A DNA stretch of 64,000 bases from Falsirhodobacter halotolerans (GTDB taxonomy: Bacteria > Pseudomonadota > Alphaproteobacteria > Rhodobacterales > Rhodobacteraceae), in contig NZ_JALJAZ010000001.1 in assembly GCF_022899245.1 (NCBI RefSeq), positions 2,143,001-2,207,000 of the forward strand, in the 5' to 3' direction. Within the stretch, counting starts at the first letter, position 1, and each line of letters begins with the position of its first letter. Both the position numbers and the translations under genes were made by a program. The notes beneath the pieces were generated by a model. The model did not search any database. It saw only the letters and a program-made list of their open reading frames with translations, and was not told the DNA's origin. Of this stretch, positions 38,292-46,852 are shown one piece after another.

Positions 38292-39854
38292 TCATTTCAC
38301 CGTGATGCGCCCATCGGTATAGGGCGTGTAGTCGGGATGCGCGGTCAGATATTCCGCCACCACCTGCGCCAGATCGGGACCGTAGTCATAGGCGTTCCGC
38401 GCGTCCTCGAACACGGTATAGCCGTCGCCGCCATTGCGGACATAGTTGTTGGACACAGCCAGATAGGTCGCTTCGGGGTCGAGCGCGGCGTCCCCCACCA
38501 TGACGTCGCTGATGCGCGCACCCACCGCGGCTGCCGGATCGACGGCATAGGTCATGCCCGCCACCTGCGGGAACCGTCCACCCACCTCTTCCATCTGGCT
38601 CACGCCGTTTTCCAGCCCTTCCAGCAGTTCGGCGCCGGTGATCTCGAAGGTCGACAGGGTGTTGAGGAAGGGCAGCACGGTCAGCACCTCGCCCATCGTC
38701 ACCTCCCCCTGATCAATGGAGGCGCGCAGGCCTCCGCTGTTGACGAGCGAGATCTGCACTCCCTGATCGGCCACCCGCGCCAGCTGCGCATCGGCCACCA
38801 GATTGCCCATCGAACATTCCATCACGCGGCACACCGTCCGGTCCCCTTCCACGGGGGCGGTGGTCGATCCCACGACCTTGCGGCGAATCTCTTCCAAGGG
38901 GATCGCCAGTTCCTGCACGCGGGCCAGGGCCTCGGGATCTTCGGCCACGCTGGCGTCCAGCAGACGCGGCGCGCCTTCGGTGCGAATCACCTGCCCCGCA
39001 TCGTCGAAGGTGACGGTGAATTCGCCCAGATACTTGGTATAGGCCTCGGCCGTGACGATCTGCACCCCGTTCGTCACGGTGGGATAGGGGCCTGCCGCCG
39101 CCTCATCGGTGTTCGACAGCAGCGTGTGGCTGTGCCCGCCGACGATCACGTCGACGCCGGTCGTATTCTCCGCGATGTGCTGGTCGATGGCATAGCCGGA
39201 ATGGGACAGCAGGATGATCTTGTCGATGCCTTGCGCGGTCAGATCGTCCACCTGCGCCTGCACCACCGGGACCGGATCGGCGAAGGTGACGTCGGGGCCG
39301 GGGCTGGCCAGATCGGGGTTGTCCTGCGGGGTCAGGCCGATGACGCCGATCTTCTGCCCGCCCACCTCCAGGATGGTATGGGCGGCAACCCGGCCGTCCA
39401 GGTCCGCATCCCCCGTCGCATCCATGTTCGCGGCCAGAAGCGGCATGTCGACCGCCTCCACCAGCGCGGCCAGTTCCTGCGGCCCGTCATCGAATTCGTG
39501 GTTGCCCACGGCCACCGCGTCATAGCCGAGCGTGTTCATGAACTCCGCCGCCGCCGCGTGCTTGTAACGGGTGTAGAACAGCGTCCCCTGGAACCAGTCG
39601 CCCGCATCCAGCAGCACCACGTTGTCGCCATAGGTTTTGCGCGCTTCGGCCACGGCGGTCACCAGACGGGGCACGCCACCAAAACATTCCCCCGCCGCGT
39701 TGTCTTCGGCCGCGCAGGTGGAGGAGGACGAGGTGATCGGCTCGAACCGGTCATGCACGTCGTTGGTGTGCAGGATGGTCAGCGTGAAATCGGCATGTGC
39801 CGCACCCGCACACAGGGCAAAAACCGCCGCGGTGGCGAAAAGGTTGGTCCGCAT
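38292..39854 (-). CDS. Secreted bifunctional metallophosphatase/5'-nucleotidase (UshA-like)
   Basis: Periplasmic phosphoesterase of nucleotide scavenging, 520 residues. It starts with a signal peptide (MRTNLFATAAVFALCAGAAHA, cleavage likely after AHA, given here in two parts of one stretch of 21). The Metallophos domain has ILHTNDVHDRFEP, LDAGDWFQGTLFY, AVGNHEFDDG and VGGHSHTLLS; the C-terminal domain has NSGGLRASIDQGEVTMGEV and NYVRNGGDGY. ATG 39854 has GGAG six bases upstream, better than ATG 39869. The cysteine pairs in STCAAEDNAAGEC and VCRVMEC suggest disulfides in the periplasm. Confidence 0.9.
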   Translation of the reverse strand: MRTNLFATAAVFALCAGAAHADFTLTILHTNDVHDRFEPITSSSSTCAAEDNAAGECFGGVPRLVTAVAEARKTYGDNVVLLDAGDWFQGTLFYTRYKHAAAAEFMNTLGYDAVAVGNHEFDDGPQELAALVEAVDMPLLAANMDATGDADLDGRVAAHTILEVGGQKIGVIGLTPQDNPDLASPGPDVTFADPVPVVQAQVDDLTAQGIDKIILLSHSGYAIDQHIAENTTGVDVIVGGHSHTLLSNTDEAAAGPYPTVTNGVQIVTAEAYTKYLGEFTVTFDDAGQVIRTEGAPRLLDASVAEDPEALARVQELAIPLEEIRRKVVGSTTAPVEGDRTVCRVMECSMGNLVADAQLARVADQGVQISLVNSGGLRASIDQGEVTMGEVLTVLPFLNTLSTFEITGAELLEGLENGVSQMEEVGGRFPQVAGMTYAVDPAAAVGARISDVMVGDAALDPEATYLAVSNNYVRNGGDGYTVFEDARNAYDYGPDLAQVVAEYLTAHPDYTPYTDGRITVK

Positions 39855-39969
39855 CAGGGGCTCCGTCATTTGGCAATGCGCGCACAGTGGGACGTCAAGC
39901 CCCATCTGTCAAAGGCTTAGGCCCATGGGCGGGGATTGACCAAGCCCGCGAAAGGGCGCAAGAGACATC

Positions 39970-40308
39970 ATGCTGATCTACAAGATCTTCCGTCGCCCCG
40001 AATGGGATGCGTTCCGCACCGCCGGGGAAACCGCCGGTGCCCCCGTCGATCTGGCGGATGGCTACATCCACATCTCCACCTCGGCGCAGGTGGCCGAAAC
40101 GGCGGCGAAACATTTCGCGGGGGAACGCGATCTGGTGCTTCTGGCGCTGGACGACCAAGCCCTCGGCCCCGCCCTGAAATGGGAGCCGTCGCGCGGTGGG
40201 GCGCTGTTTCCCCACCTCTATCGCCCGTTGCGCCTGACGGATGTGGTCTGGGACAAGTCCCTGCCCCTGGGCGCGGTCGGGCATATCTTTCCCGAAGGTG
40301 TCATATGA
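39970..40308 (+). CDS. DUF952 family protein
   Basis: A 112-residue member of the DUF952 family, with [33 protein letters not shown] and [14 protein letters not shown]. The conserved YIHIST and the late His/Tyr recall the ADP-ribosyltransferase-like fold proposed for this family, but no activity is established. Its stop codon overlaps the pyrD ATG by four bases (ATGA), so the two are translationally coupled. Confidence 0.85.
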   Translation: MLIYKIFRRPEWDAFRTAGETAGAPVDLADGYIHISTSAQVAETAAKHFAGERDLVLLALDDQALGPALKWEPSRGGALFPHLYRPLRLTDVVWDKSLPLGAVGHIFPEGVI

Positions 40309-41363
40309 GCCTTGAGCGTATCGGCCTTGCCGCCCTGCACCGTCTGGACCCCGAACGCGCCCATGGCCTGTCGCTGCAGGCGCTGCGCACGGGCCTTGTT
40401 CCCCTGCCCGGCCCGGTGACCGGCGCGCGTCTGGCGACCGAGGTGGCAGGGCTGCGGCTGATCAATCCGGTGGGTCTGGCGGCGGGCTTCGACAAGAACG
40501 CGACCGCGCTGTCCCCCCTGATGCGATCCGGCTTCGGATTTCTGGAAGTCGGGGCCGCCACACCGCAGCCGCAGGCGGGCAATGACAAGCCGCGCCTGTT
40601 CCGGTTGAAGGCCGACCGCGCGGTGATCAACCGCTTCGGCTTCAACAACGAAGGCGCCAGCACCATCTGCGCGCGTCTGGCCATGCGCCCGCGCGGCGCG
40701 GTGCCGGTGGGTCTGAACCTTGGCGCCAACAAGACGAGCGAGGATCGCGCCGCCGATTTCGCCGCCGTTCTGGCCTGCTGCGGCCCGCATGTCGATTTCG
40801 CGACGGTCAACGTGTCGTCCCCCAATACCGAACGCCTGCGCGACCTGCAGGGCCGCGCCGCGCTGACCGCCCTTCTGGCGGGCGTGATGGAGGTGCGGGA
40901 CCGGATGGAGCGTCCGATCCCCGTGTTTCTCAAGATCGCGCCGGATCTGTCCGAGGCGGAGCTGGAGGAGATCGCCGATGTGGCCCTCGCCTCCGGCCTG
41001 GCGGGCATCGTGGCCACGAACACCACCCTGTCGCGCGACGGGCTGACGGATGGGCAGAAGGGCCAGATGGGCGGCCTGTCGGGCGCCCCGCTGTTCCAGC
41101 GGTCGACCCGCGTCCTGGCGCGGCTGTCCTCGGTGACAAAGGGGGCGATTCCGCTGATCGGGGTGGGCGGGATCGGCACGGCCGAAGACGCCTATGCCAA
41201 GATCCGGGCGGGCGCCTCGGCGGTGCAGCTTTATACCGCGCTGGTGTATCAGGGCCTGTCGCTGGTGCCGCGCATCGCCGAAGGGCTGGACCGGCTGCTG
41301 GAACGCGACGGATTCGCCACCGTGGCCGAGGCGGTGGGCACCGATCGGGACCGCTGGCTTTAA
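40305..41363 (+). CDS. pyrD: Dihydroorotate dehydrogenase (quinone), class 2
   Basis: Membrane-associated flavoenzyme that oxidises dihydroorotate to orotate with quinone in pyrimidine synthesis. The 352-residue protein has the class 2 N-terminal amphipathic extension, then [26 protein letters not shown], the catalytic Ser in [25 protein letters not shown] and [20 protein letters not shown]. It overlaps the DUF952 gene upstream and meets the convergent RAM-domain gene by four bases. Confidence 0.96.
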   Translation: MSLERIGLAALHRLDPERAHGLSLQALRTGLVPLPGPVTGARLATEVAGLRLINPVGLAAGFDKNATALSPLMRSGFGFLEVGAATPQPQAGNDKPRLFRLKADRAVINRFGFNNEGASTICARLAMRPRGAVPVGLNLGANKTSEDRAADFAAVLACCGPHVDFATVNVSSPNTERLRDLQGRAALTALLAGVMEVRDRMERPIPVFLKIAPDLSEAELEEIADVALASGLAGIVATNTTLSRDGLTDGQKGQMGGLSGAPLFQRSTRVLARLSSVTKGAIPLIGVGGIGTAEDAYAKIRAGASAVQLYTALVYQGLSLVPRIAEGLDRLLERDGFATVAEAVGTDRDRWL

Positions 41364-41596
41364 AACGCCTTGAACGTCATCGTCGTCAGCGTGCGCTGGA
41401 TGTCCGGAATGTCGAACAGACGCTCGGACAGGTAATGGCCCACATCCTCGCCCTCGGGGACATAGACCTTGGCGATCAGGTCGAACTCGCCCGATGTCGA
41501 ATAAAGCTCCGACACCACCTCGCGGTCATAGATGGCGTCGGCCACCTTATAGGTCTTGCCGGGGGTGCAGCGGAACTGGACGAAGACGCAGATCAT
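41360..41596 (-). CDS. Stand-alone Lrp/AsnC ligand-binding (RAM) domain protein
   Basis: A 78-residue protein equal to the C-terminal effector domain of Lrp/AsnC regulators, without a helix-turn-helix: [52 protein letters not shown]. Such proteins may bind amino acids or form mixed assemblies with full-length regulators. Its ATG overlaps the helicase stop by four bases, so the pair is co-translated. Confidence 0.85.
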   Translation of the reverse strand: MICVFVQFRCTPGKTYKVADAIYDREVVSELYSTSGEFDLIAKVYVPEGEDVGHYLSERLFDIPDIQRTLTTMTFKAF

Positions 41597-43125
41597 GATG
41601 TTTCCTCAGCTTGCAGTTTCAGGCGGGGGGCGGGCTTGGGCAGATCGTCGATGCCCAAGGGCGCGGTCGGACGGGCCAGACGATTGCGGACGACCCACAG
41701 AAGCTGGCGTTCGGCCCGCGTGATCGCAACATAGGCAAGCCGCTTCCACAGCGGCAACCCCGCCTCCATCCGCCCCGCCTGGGCCGCCGCGTAAAGGTCG
41801 GGCGCGAACACCTGCACCCGTTCCCATTGCGACCCTTGGGCCTTGTGGATCGTGACCGCCGCCCCGTGCAGGAAGGCGGCCCCCATCCGCGCGGCGGCGG
41901 GGATGAACGGCTCCTCCTCATCCGGCTTTTCGATCTTGATGATCGAGGCGGCGGACAAAAGCGGATCTTCCGCCCCGATCACGTGCAGGCGGGCAAAGCC
42001 GTCCCGATTTCCGGGGCCGAGATAGATGACCTGCTGGCCCTTGATCAGGCCCCGCGCCTCCAGATCGATGCGCTTCTTGCGATGCTTCAGCGGCAATTCG
42101 ATCCCGTCGCAGATCAGCGGCTCACCCGGCAGCAGCGCATCCTCGGGCGCGCCATTGGCCGCGCGGAAGGCCTGAATCAGCCGGATGCGCGTCGCGTTGC
42201 GCCACACCAGCACGGGCGAACGGGCCATCAGGTCGGCATCCACCCGCTGGGCCAGCACCACGCGATCGTCCTTCGCCGCCGCCTCCTCCACCAGACGCTC
42301 GAACCGGAAGAAATCGACCTCCGGGTCAGCCAGCGCATGGGCCAGATCCAGGATCGGGTTGTCTTGGGACTGGCGGTGGATGCGGTTCAGGATCAGCTTG
42401 CGCGGATCGCCCAACCGTTCGAACACCATCTGGCCGGACTGGCCCACGGGGGCCAACTGCGCCGGATCGCCGAACAGGACCAGCGTGGGGAAAATCTCGC
42501 GCAGGTCGTCGAACTGGCGTTCGTCCAGCATCGAGGATTCATCGACGAACCCGATGTCCAGCGGTTCCTCCCGCCGTTTCCAGCCGCGGATGAAGTCCGA
42601 TCCGCGCAATCCCGCCGCCGCCAGCGCGCCGGGGATCGACGGCACCGTGTCGTAGAACGCCTTCGCCCGATCCAGCGCGGCCTCGGTCATCCCCTCCACA
42701 TCCACGGGACGCTTGCCGGTCCCGGCCAGCCATTCGGCCAGCGTTTCGTAATGCGGGTCATAGACGGGGGTATAGAGGATGCGGTGGATCGTCGTCGCCG
42801 GAACCCCGCGCATCCGCAGGACGGATGCCGCCTTGTTCGTGGGCGCAAGAATGGCCAGCGTGCGGCGTTCCTTGCGCTTCTTCCCCTCCCAATCGCCCGA
42901 GACGATGTCCACCCCCGCCTCGCGCATGGCCTTGTAAAGCTCGGCCAGAAGCAAGGTCTTGCCCGACCCCGCCTTGCCGATCACGGCCAGAACGGTGGAC
43001 TTGCCCTCCACCGCGGGGCGGTGGTGGCCGTCGGCCAGATCGACCCCCATGCCGGACAGCTGTTCGGCCAGACGGTCCCAGGCTTCGGCCTGATCTTCGG
43101 AAAACGTGATGGTGGGCAGGGTCAT
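41593..43125 (-). CDS. RecD-like superfamily I DNA helicase / AAA family ATPase
   Basis: An ATP-dependent DNA helicase-like protein of about 510 residues. Walker A is IGKAGSGKTLLL (about 49-60), then LAPTNKAASVLRMRG (motif Ia), Walker B-like DIGFVDESSML, GDPAQLAPVGQ (motif III) and the C-terminal UvrD-like motifs VTIHKAQGSQWERV and AYVAITRAERQLLWV. It resembles phage Dda and RecD2 in layout but no RecBC genes are present. Start at 43125 is by family fit; ATG 43137 is possible. Overlaps the RAM-domain gene by four bases. Confidence 0.88.
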   Translation of the reverse strand: MTLPTITFSEDQAEAWDRLAEQLSGMGVDLADGHHRPAVEGKSTVLAVIGKAGSGKTLLLAELYKAMREAGVDIVSGDWEGKKRKERRTLAILAPTNKAASVLRMRGVPATTIHRILYTPVYDPHYETLAEWLAGTGKRPVDVEGMTEAALDRAKAFYDTVPSIPGALAAAGLRGSDFIRGWKRREEPLDIGFVDESSMLDERQFDDLREIFPTLVLFGDPAQLAPVGQSGQMVFERLGDPRKLILNRIHRQSQDNPILDLAHALADPEVDFFRFERLVEEAAAKDDRVVLAQRVDADLMARSPVLVWRNATRIRLIQAFRAANGAPEDALLPGEPLICDGIELPLKHRKKRIDLEARGLIKGQQVIYLGPGNRDGFARLHVIGAEDPLLSAASIIKIEKPDEEEPFIPAAARMGAAFLHGAAVTIHKAQGSQWERVQVFAPDLYAAAQAGRMEAGLPLWKRLAYVAITRAERQLLWVVRNRLARPTAPLGIDDLPKPAPRLKLQAEETS

Positions 43126-43171
43126 GCGCGGGACCATACCCGCCCCTGCGCGGCGGCGCCAGTCGGGCGTG

Positions 43172-43333
43172 TCAGAACTTGGCCGGGGGGCGCGTGGCGG
43201 CAATCTCCGCCTTGGCCCGGGGGATCAGGTTGGCCACCCCGTCGGCCAGATCGGGCAGCCGGTTGGCCTGCGCATAGGTCAGAAGGTCGCCCAGCACATC
43301 CAGAACCCAGTCATGCGATGGTGTGGTCTCCAT
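43172..43333 (-). CDS. Small conserved-looking hypothetical protein
   Basis: A 53-residue protein starting METTPSHDWVLDVLGDLLTY and rich in helix-forming residues (ANRLPDLADGVANLIPRAKAEIA). The ATG at 43333 has a very strong ribosome binding stretch, GGAAGGGGACGGGG. It overlaps the end of the acyltransferase gene by 23 bases and is probably coupled to it. I do not recognise a function. Confidence 0.6.
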   Translation of the reverse strand: METTPSHDWVLDVLGDLLTYAQANRLPDLADGVANLIPRAKAEIAATRPPAKF

Positions 43334-44684
43334 CCCCGTCCCCTTCCAACTGCTGCAAAACACCCGCAGCGTAATAGGCCAACAAACGCTCTTTTCCCTC
43401 CGCCGGGGCATAGCGCCCCTGACGTTCGATCACGATGCCCCGCTGCATCAGCGCGCGCAGCCCCTGACGGGCCGCCGCGTGGGCGTCGTCTTCGGGCACC
43501 ATGACCGTTGCGCCGCGATTGCGCAACTCGGTCAAAAGCTGCTCTGCGGCGGAAAGAAGCCCATGCGGGGTCACCACGCGGCGGGAAATCGCCGCAGCCA
43601 CAAGGGGCACGGGCAGAACCGGCACGGTGCGCGCCACCTGCCCCATCAGGTGCCGGGCCAGATCCTCGGGCGCGATCTGCGGGTGCGTCGCCTGCCACGC
43701 GCGCAGCGAGACCGGCGCGCCGAAGGCCACGCCCGCGCTGCCGAACCCCGGAAACCGCCCGCGCACCAGCCGCCACAGGGTGCGCGACACGAAGGCCCCG
43801 ATCCGCAGCGGGCGGGCCCCAAACCGCCGCGCTCCGGCCGAGACGTCGGTCAAGCTCCGATCCTCCAACACGCGGTCATAGGCGATGCCGACCGGCACGA
43901 AGACCAGATCCCGCCCCTTCGTCGCCATGAAATAGCTGAGAAGCCCGACCTTCGGCGCGCCGATCCGCCCGTCCACGCTCAGCCCCCCTTCGGGGAAGAA
44001 CGCCTGCGTCACCCCCGCCCCCGCCGACAGCTGCACATACCGCGCCAGCACCCGACGATACAGCGGGCTGAGCGACCGGCGGCGGATGAAATAGGCCCCC
44101 ATCGCCCGCACCAGCGACGACAGCGGCCAGATCCGCGCCCATTCCCCCACGGCATAGGATAGGGCCGACCGGTCCGCCACCAGCCACGTCACCAGAACGT
44201 AATCCATGTTGGACCGGTGGTTCATCACGAACACCACCGTCGCATCCTTGTCGACGACGTCCCGCCCCGTTTCAGGCGTCGCGATCTGCACGTGATAGAA
44301 GGCGCGGGTGAAGCGGCGGGCCAGACGCGTCGCCAGCCCGAAATAGAGGATGGCGGAAAAGGCCGGAACGATCTCCTTGGCATAGCCCCGCACCCGTTCC
44401 AGCACCACATCCTCGGGCGTGGCCGAAAGGCGGGCATGTTCGGAAATCGCCGCCGCCACCTGCGCATCATGGGTCAGCCGCATGACCATGTCATGACGGC
44501 GCATCAGCTTGAACGGGGCGATGGGACGGTCCAGCCGCTGGTTCAGATGCGCGACCATCCGTTCCATCCGGCGGCGCAGATACCAGCGGGCCGAGGGGAC
44601 CAGAACCCGGTCCAGCGCGGCAATGGCGGCGAAGGCCAGCACCAGCAGCAGGATCCAGAGGGGCAGTTCGACGGTCGCGGTCAT
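43311..44684 (-). CDS. PlsB/PlsC-like glycerolipid acyltransferase
   Basis: A 457-residue protein with one N-terminal membrane segment (LPLWILLLVLAFAAIAAL) and an acyltransferase domain with the HX4D motif in VFVMNHRSNMDYVL (about residues 153-166) and a later FFPEGGLS, which gives the glycerol-phosphate-binding arginine/glycine region. A C-terminal helical region follows, as in glycerol-3-phosphate acyltransferases of the PlsB group. Probable role is phospholipid synthesis at the inner membrane; whether the acceptor is glycerol-3-phosphate or lysophosphatidate cannot be told. Confidence 0.85.
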   Translation of the reverse strand: MTATVELPLWILLLVLAFAAIAALDRVLVPSARWYLRRRMERMVAHLNQRLDRPIAPFKLMRRHDMVMRLTHDAQVAAAISEHARLSATPEDVVLERVRGYAKEIVPAFSAILYFGLATRLARRFTRAFYHVQIATPETGRDVVDKDATVVFVMNHRSNMDYVLVTWLVADRSALSYAVGEWARIWPLSSLVRAMGAYFIRRRSLSPLYRRVLARYVQLSAGAGVTQAFFPEGGLSVDGRIGAPKVGLLSYFMATKGRDLVFVPVGIAYDRVLEDRSLTDVSAGARRFGARPLRIGAFVSRTLWRLVRGRFPGFGSAGVAFGAPVSLRAWQATHPQIAPEDLARHLMGQVARTVPVLPVPLVAAAISRRVVTPHGLLSAAEQLLTELRNRGATVMVPEDDAHAAARQGLRALMQRGIVIERQGRYAPAEGKERLLAYYAAGVLQQLEGDGDGDHTIA

Positions 44685-44709
44685 GGCGCGACACTACGCG
44701 CCAAACCCC

Positions 44710-44731
44710 CACCCCGCAATTGCGCGGGGTG
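44710..44731 (-). terminator. Hairpin after lpd
   Basis: CACCCCGC and GCGGGGTG form an eight-base perfect stem with a six-base loop, 18 bases after the lpd stop. On the minus strand it is followed by GGGGTTTGG, a weak T-run, so termination may be partial. Confidence 0.45.
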
Positions 44732-44748
44732 AGGCAGGGGGACGCAGG

Positions 44749-46137
44749 TCAGACGTGGATCGCGCCGTCGCCGCAGGCCAGCGCCGCCTCGCGCACCGCC
44801 TCGGAATAGGTGGGGTGCGCGTGGCAGGTCAGCGCCAGATCCTGCGCCGACGCGCCGAATTCCATCGCGACGCAGACTTCGTGGATCAGATCGCCCGCGC
44901 CCGGCCCGATGATGTGGCAGCCCAGGATGCGATCGGTTTCCTTGTCGGCCAGGATCTTGACGAACCCTTCCGCCTGGAACACCGCCTTGGCGCGGGCATT
45001 GCCCATGAAAGGGAACTTGCCGACCTTGTAGGCGCGGCCCGCTTCCTTCAGCATCTCCTCGGTCTGGCCCACGGCGGCCACTTCCGGCGTGGTGTAGATC
45101 ACGCCCGGAATGACGCCGTAATTCACATGGCCATGCTTGCCGGCGAGGATTTCGGCCACGGCCATCCCCTCATCCTCGGCCTTGTGGGCCAGCATCGCGC
45201 CGGGAATGCAGTCGCCGATGGCATAGATGCCCTTGACCGAGGACTGGAAGTGGTTGTCGGTCTTGATCTGACCGCGCGGCAGCATCTCCACGCCCAGCTC
45301 TTCCAGGCCCACGCCCTTGGTATAGGGCACGCGGCCGGTGGCCAGAAGGACGGTGTCGGCGGTGATCTCGCCGTCCTTGCCGTCCTTGTTCAGCGTGTAT
45401 TTGACCGTGGCCTTGCCGTCCTTGATCTCGGTCCCCTGCACCGCGGCGCCAAGGATGAACTCGAACCCCTGCTTGGACAGGATCTTGTGGAAGGTCTTGA
45501 CCGTATCGCCGTCAGTGCCCGGCAGGATCTTGTCCTGATATTCGACGACCGTGACCTTGGCCCCCAGACGGGCATAGACCGAGCCCATCTCCAGTCCGAT
45601 CACGCCTGCGCCGATCACGACCAGGCTTTCGGGGATCTTGTCCAACGACAGCGCGCCGGTGGAGGTGACGACCGTCTTCTCATCGACCTCCACGCCCTTC
45701 AGGCTCGCGGGGACGGAGCCGGTGGCGATGACGATGTTCTTGGCCTCATGCACCTCGTCGCCGACCTTGACCTTGCCCGGCTCGGGGATCGAGCCCCAGC
45801 CTTTCAGCCAGGTGATCTTGTTCTTCTTGAACAGGAACTCGATGCCCTTGGTGTTGCCATCCACGACGTCCTGCTTGTAGGCCTGCATCTTTGACCAATC
45901 GACCGTGGGGTTCGCGCCCATCAGGCCCATCTTCTCGAAGTTCTCATGCACCTCGTGCAGGTGGTGGGTGGAGTTCAACAGCGCCTTCGACGGGATGCAG
46001 CCCACGTTCAGGCAGGTGCCACCCAGCGTCTCACGCCCTTCGACCACACCGACCTTCAGGCCAAGCTGCGCGCACCGGATGGCGCAGACATAGCCCCCCG
46101 GACCCGCGCCGATCACGATCACATCGAAACTTGCCAT
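44749..46137 (-). CDS. lpdA: Dihydrolipoamide dehydrogenase (E3)
   Basis: Flavoenzyme that reoxidises lipoyl groups of 2-oxoglutarate dehydrogenase (and possibly others) with NAD. The 462-residue protein has the FAD site [19 protein letters not shown], the redox cysteines in [16 protein letters not shown], the NAD site [20 protein letters not shown] and the catalytic His-Glu region [16 protein letters not shown]. It is the last enzyme gene of the odhAB cluster, with two small genes between it and odhB. Confidence 0.96.
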   Translation of the reverse strand: MASFDVIVIGAGPGGYVCAIRCAQLGLKVGVVEGRETLGGTCLNVGCIPSKALLNSTHHLHEVHENFEKMGLMGANPTVDWSKMQAYKQDVVDGNTKGIEFLFKKNKITWLKGWGSIPEPGKVKVGDEVHEAKNIVIATGSVPASLKGVEVDEKTVVTSTGALSLDKIPESLVVIGAGVIGLEMGSVYARLGAKVTVVEYQDKILPGTDGDTVKTFHKILSKQGFEFILGAAVQGTEIKDGKATVKYTLNKDGKDGEITADTVLLATGRVPYTKGVGLEELGVEMLPRGQIKTDNHFQSSVKGIYAIGDCIPGAMLAHKAEDEGMAVAEILAGKHGHVNYGVIPGVIYTTPEVAAVGQTEEMLKEAGRAYKVGKFPFMGNARAKAVFQAEGFVKILADKETDRILGCHIIGPGAGDLIHEVCVAMEFGASAQDLALTCHAHPTYSEAVREAALACGDGAIHV

Positions 46138-46149
46138 CAGAAACTCCTG

Positions 46150-46539
46150 TCAGAAAAGGGCGGCGACAAACATGGCCAGCGTCGCCAAAGACCCGAAAAG
46201 AAAGATGATCGAACGCCAGGGCGCCCAACCGTAATAATAGGCGGGGATATAGAGCACCCGCGCCGCCAGATAGATCCAGGCGCAGGCCGCCGTGATGACG
46301 CCGTCGCTGCCCGACCACATGACCGCCACGACGGCGGCGGTGAACAGCATCAGGTTTTCGGCATGGTTGCGCTGCGCGCGCTGCAAACGCTTGGTGTGGA
46401 CGGAATACTGAGCCGGTTTGTCGCGGGGGCTGATGTTGTAATCGTGCCCCATGTCCTTGTCCTGCGACCGCCCCGTCAGGAAGGTCGCGACATAGTGCAG
46501 AAACCCGGCCAGGCACAGAACGACGATCTCGCTTCCCAT
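46150..46539 (-). CDS. MAPEG family membrane protein
   Basis: A 129-residue protein with four hydrophobic segments and the MAPEG pattern: RAQRNHAENLMLFTAAVVAVM and WIYLAARVLYIPAYYYG. MAPEG proteins include glutathione-dependent membrane enzymes; bacterial members of this small type are mostly uncharacterised. It follows the 80-residue gene by two bases and precedes lpd by 12, so it is part of the odhAB-lpd transcript. Confidence 0.85.
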   Translation of the reverse strand: MGSEIVVLCLAGFLHYVATFLTGRSQDKDMGHDYNISPRDKPAQYSVHTKRLQRAQRNHAENLMLFTAAVVAVMWSGSDGVITAACAWIYLAARVLYIPAYYYGWAPWRSIIFLFGSLATLAMFVAALF

Positions 46540-46541
46540 GG

Positions 46542-46784
46542 TCACACCGTCTTCAGGAAGTGGGAGGTGGTGGCCCCGCCGAAAGCTTCGGCCTTCAGCA
46601 GCCATTCCTTCGCCGCGGCAGGGTTGTTCGTTTCCAGCAAGGCAAAGACGGTGGAGGGCGCGTCGGCGCCCCGCCAAAGTTGCAACTGCGTCAGGCCGAA
46701 TCCGGCCCGATCTTCGGCGGCGTCATCCCAGCGGGCCTTCCAGCCTGCGTAATCGGTGGTGTCGATCTGAAGAAGCAGTTGCAT
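46542..46784 (-). CDS. Small protein of unknown function in the odhAB-lpd cluster
   Basis: An 80-residue protein, MQLLLQIDTTDYAGWKARWD to TTSHFLKTV, with a beta-alpha-beta pattern like dimeric alpha/beta-barrel (ABM-type) proteins. GAGG precedes the ATG at 46784; the frame can be extended upstream to 46832 without a good site. It is two bases from the MAPEG gene. No function is assigned. Confidence 0.65.
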   Translation of the reverse strand: MQLLLQIDTTDYAGWKARWDDAAEDRAGFGLTQLQLWRGADAPSTVFALLETNNPAAAKEWLLKAEAFGGATTSHFLKTV

Positions 46785-46852
46785 CGCCTCGCCTTTCCCC
46801 GTGGTGGACGCGCGGGGATCGCGCGCCCTCATGGGTCAACTTCCAACCCGCC

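Noticed and set aside
38175-39920. Long plus-strand frame starting ERAAGIEPASLAWKA
   Set aside because: It begins in the antisense of tRNA-Gly and then runs antisense to the 5'-nucleotidase gene; no protein family is recognisable.
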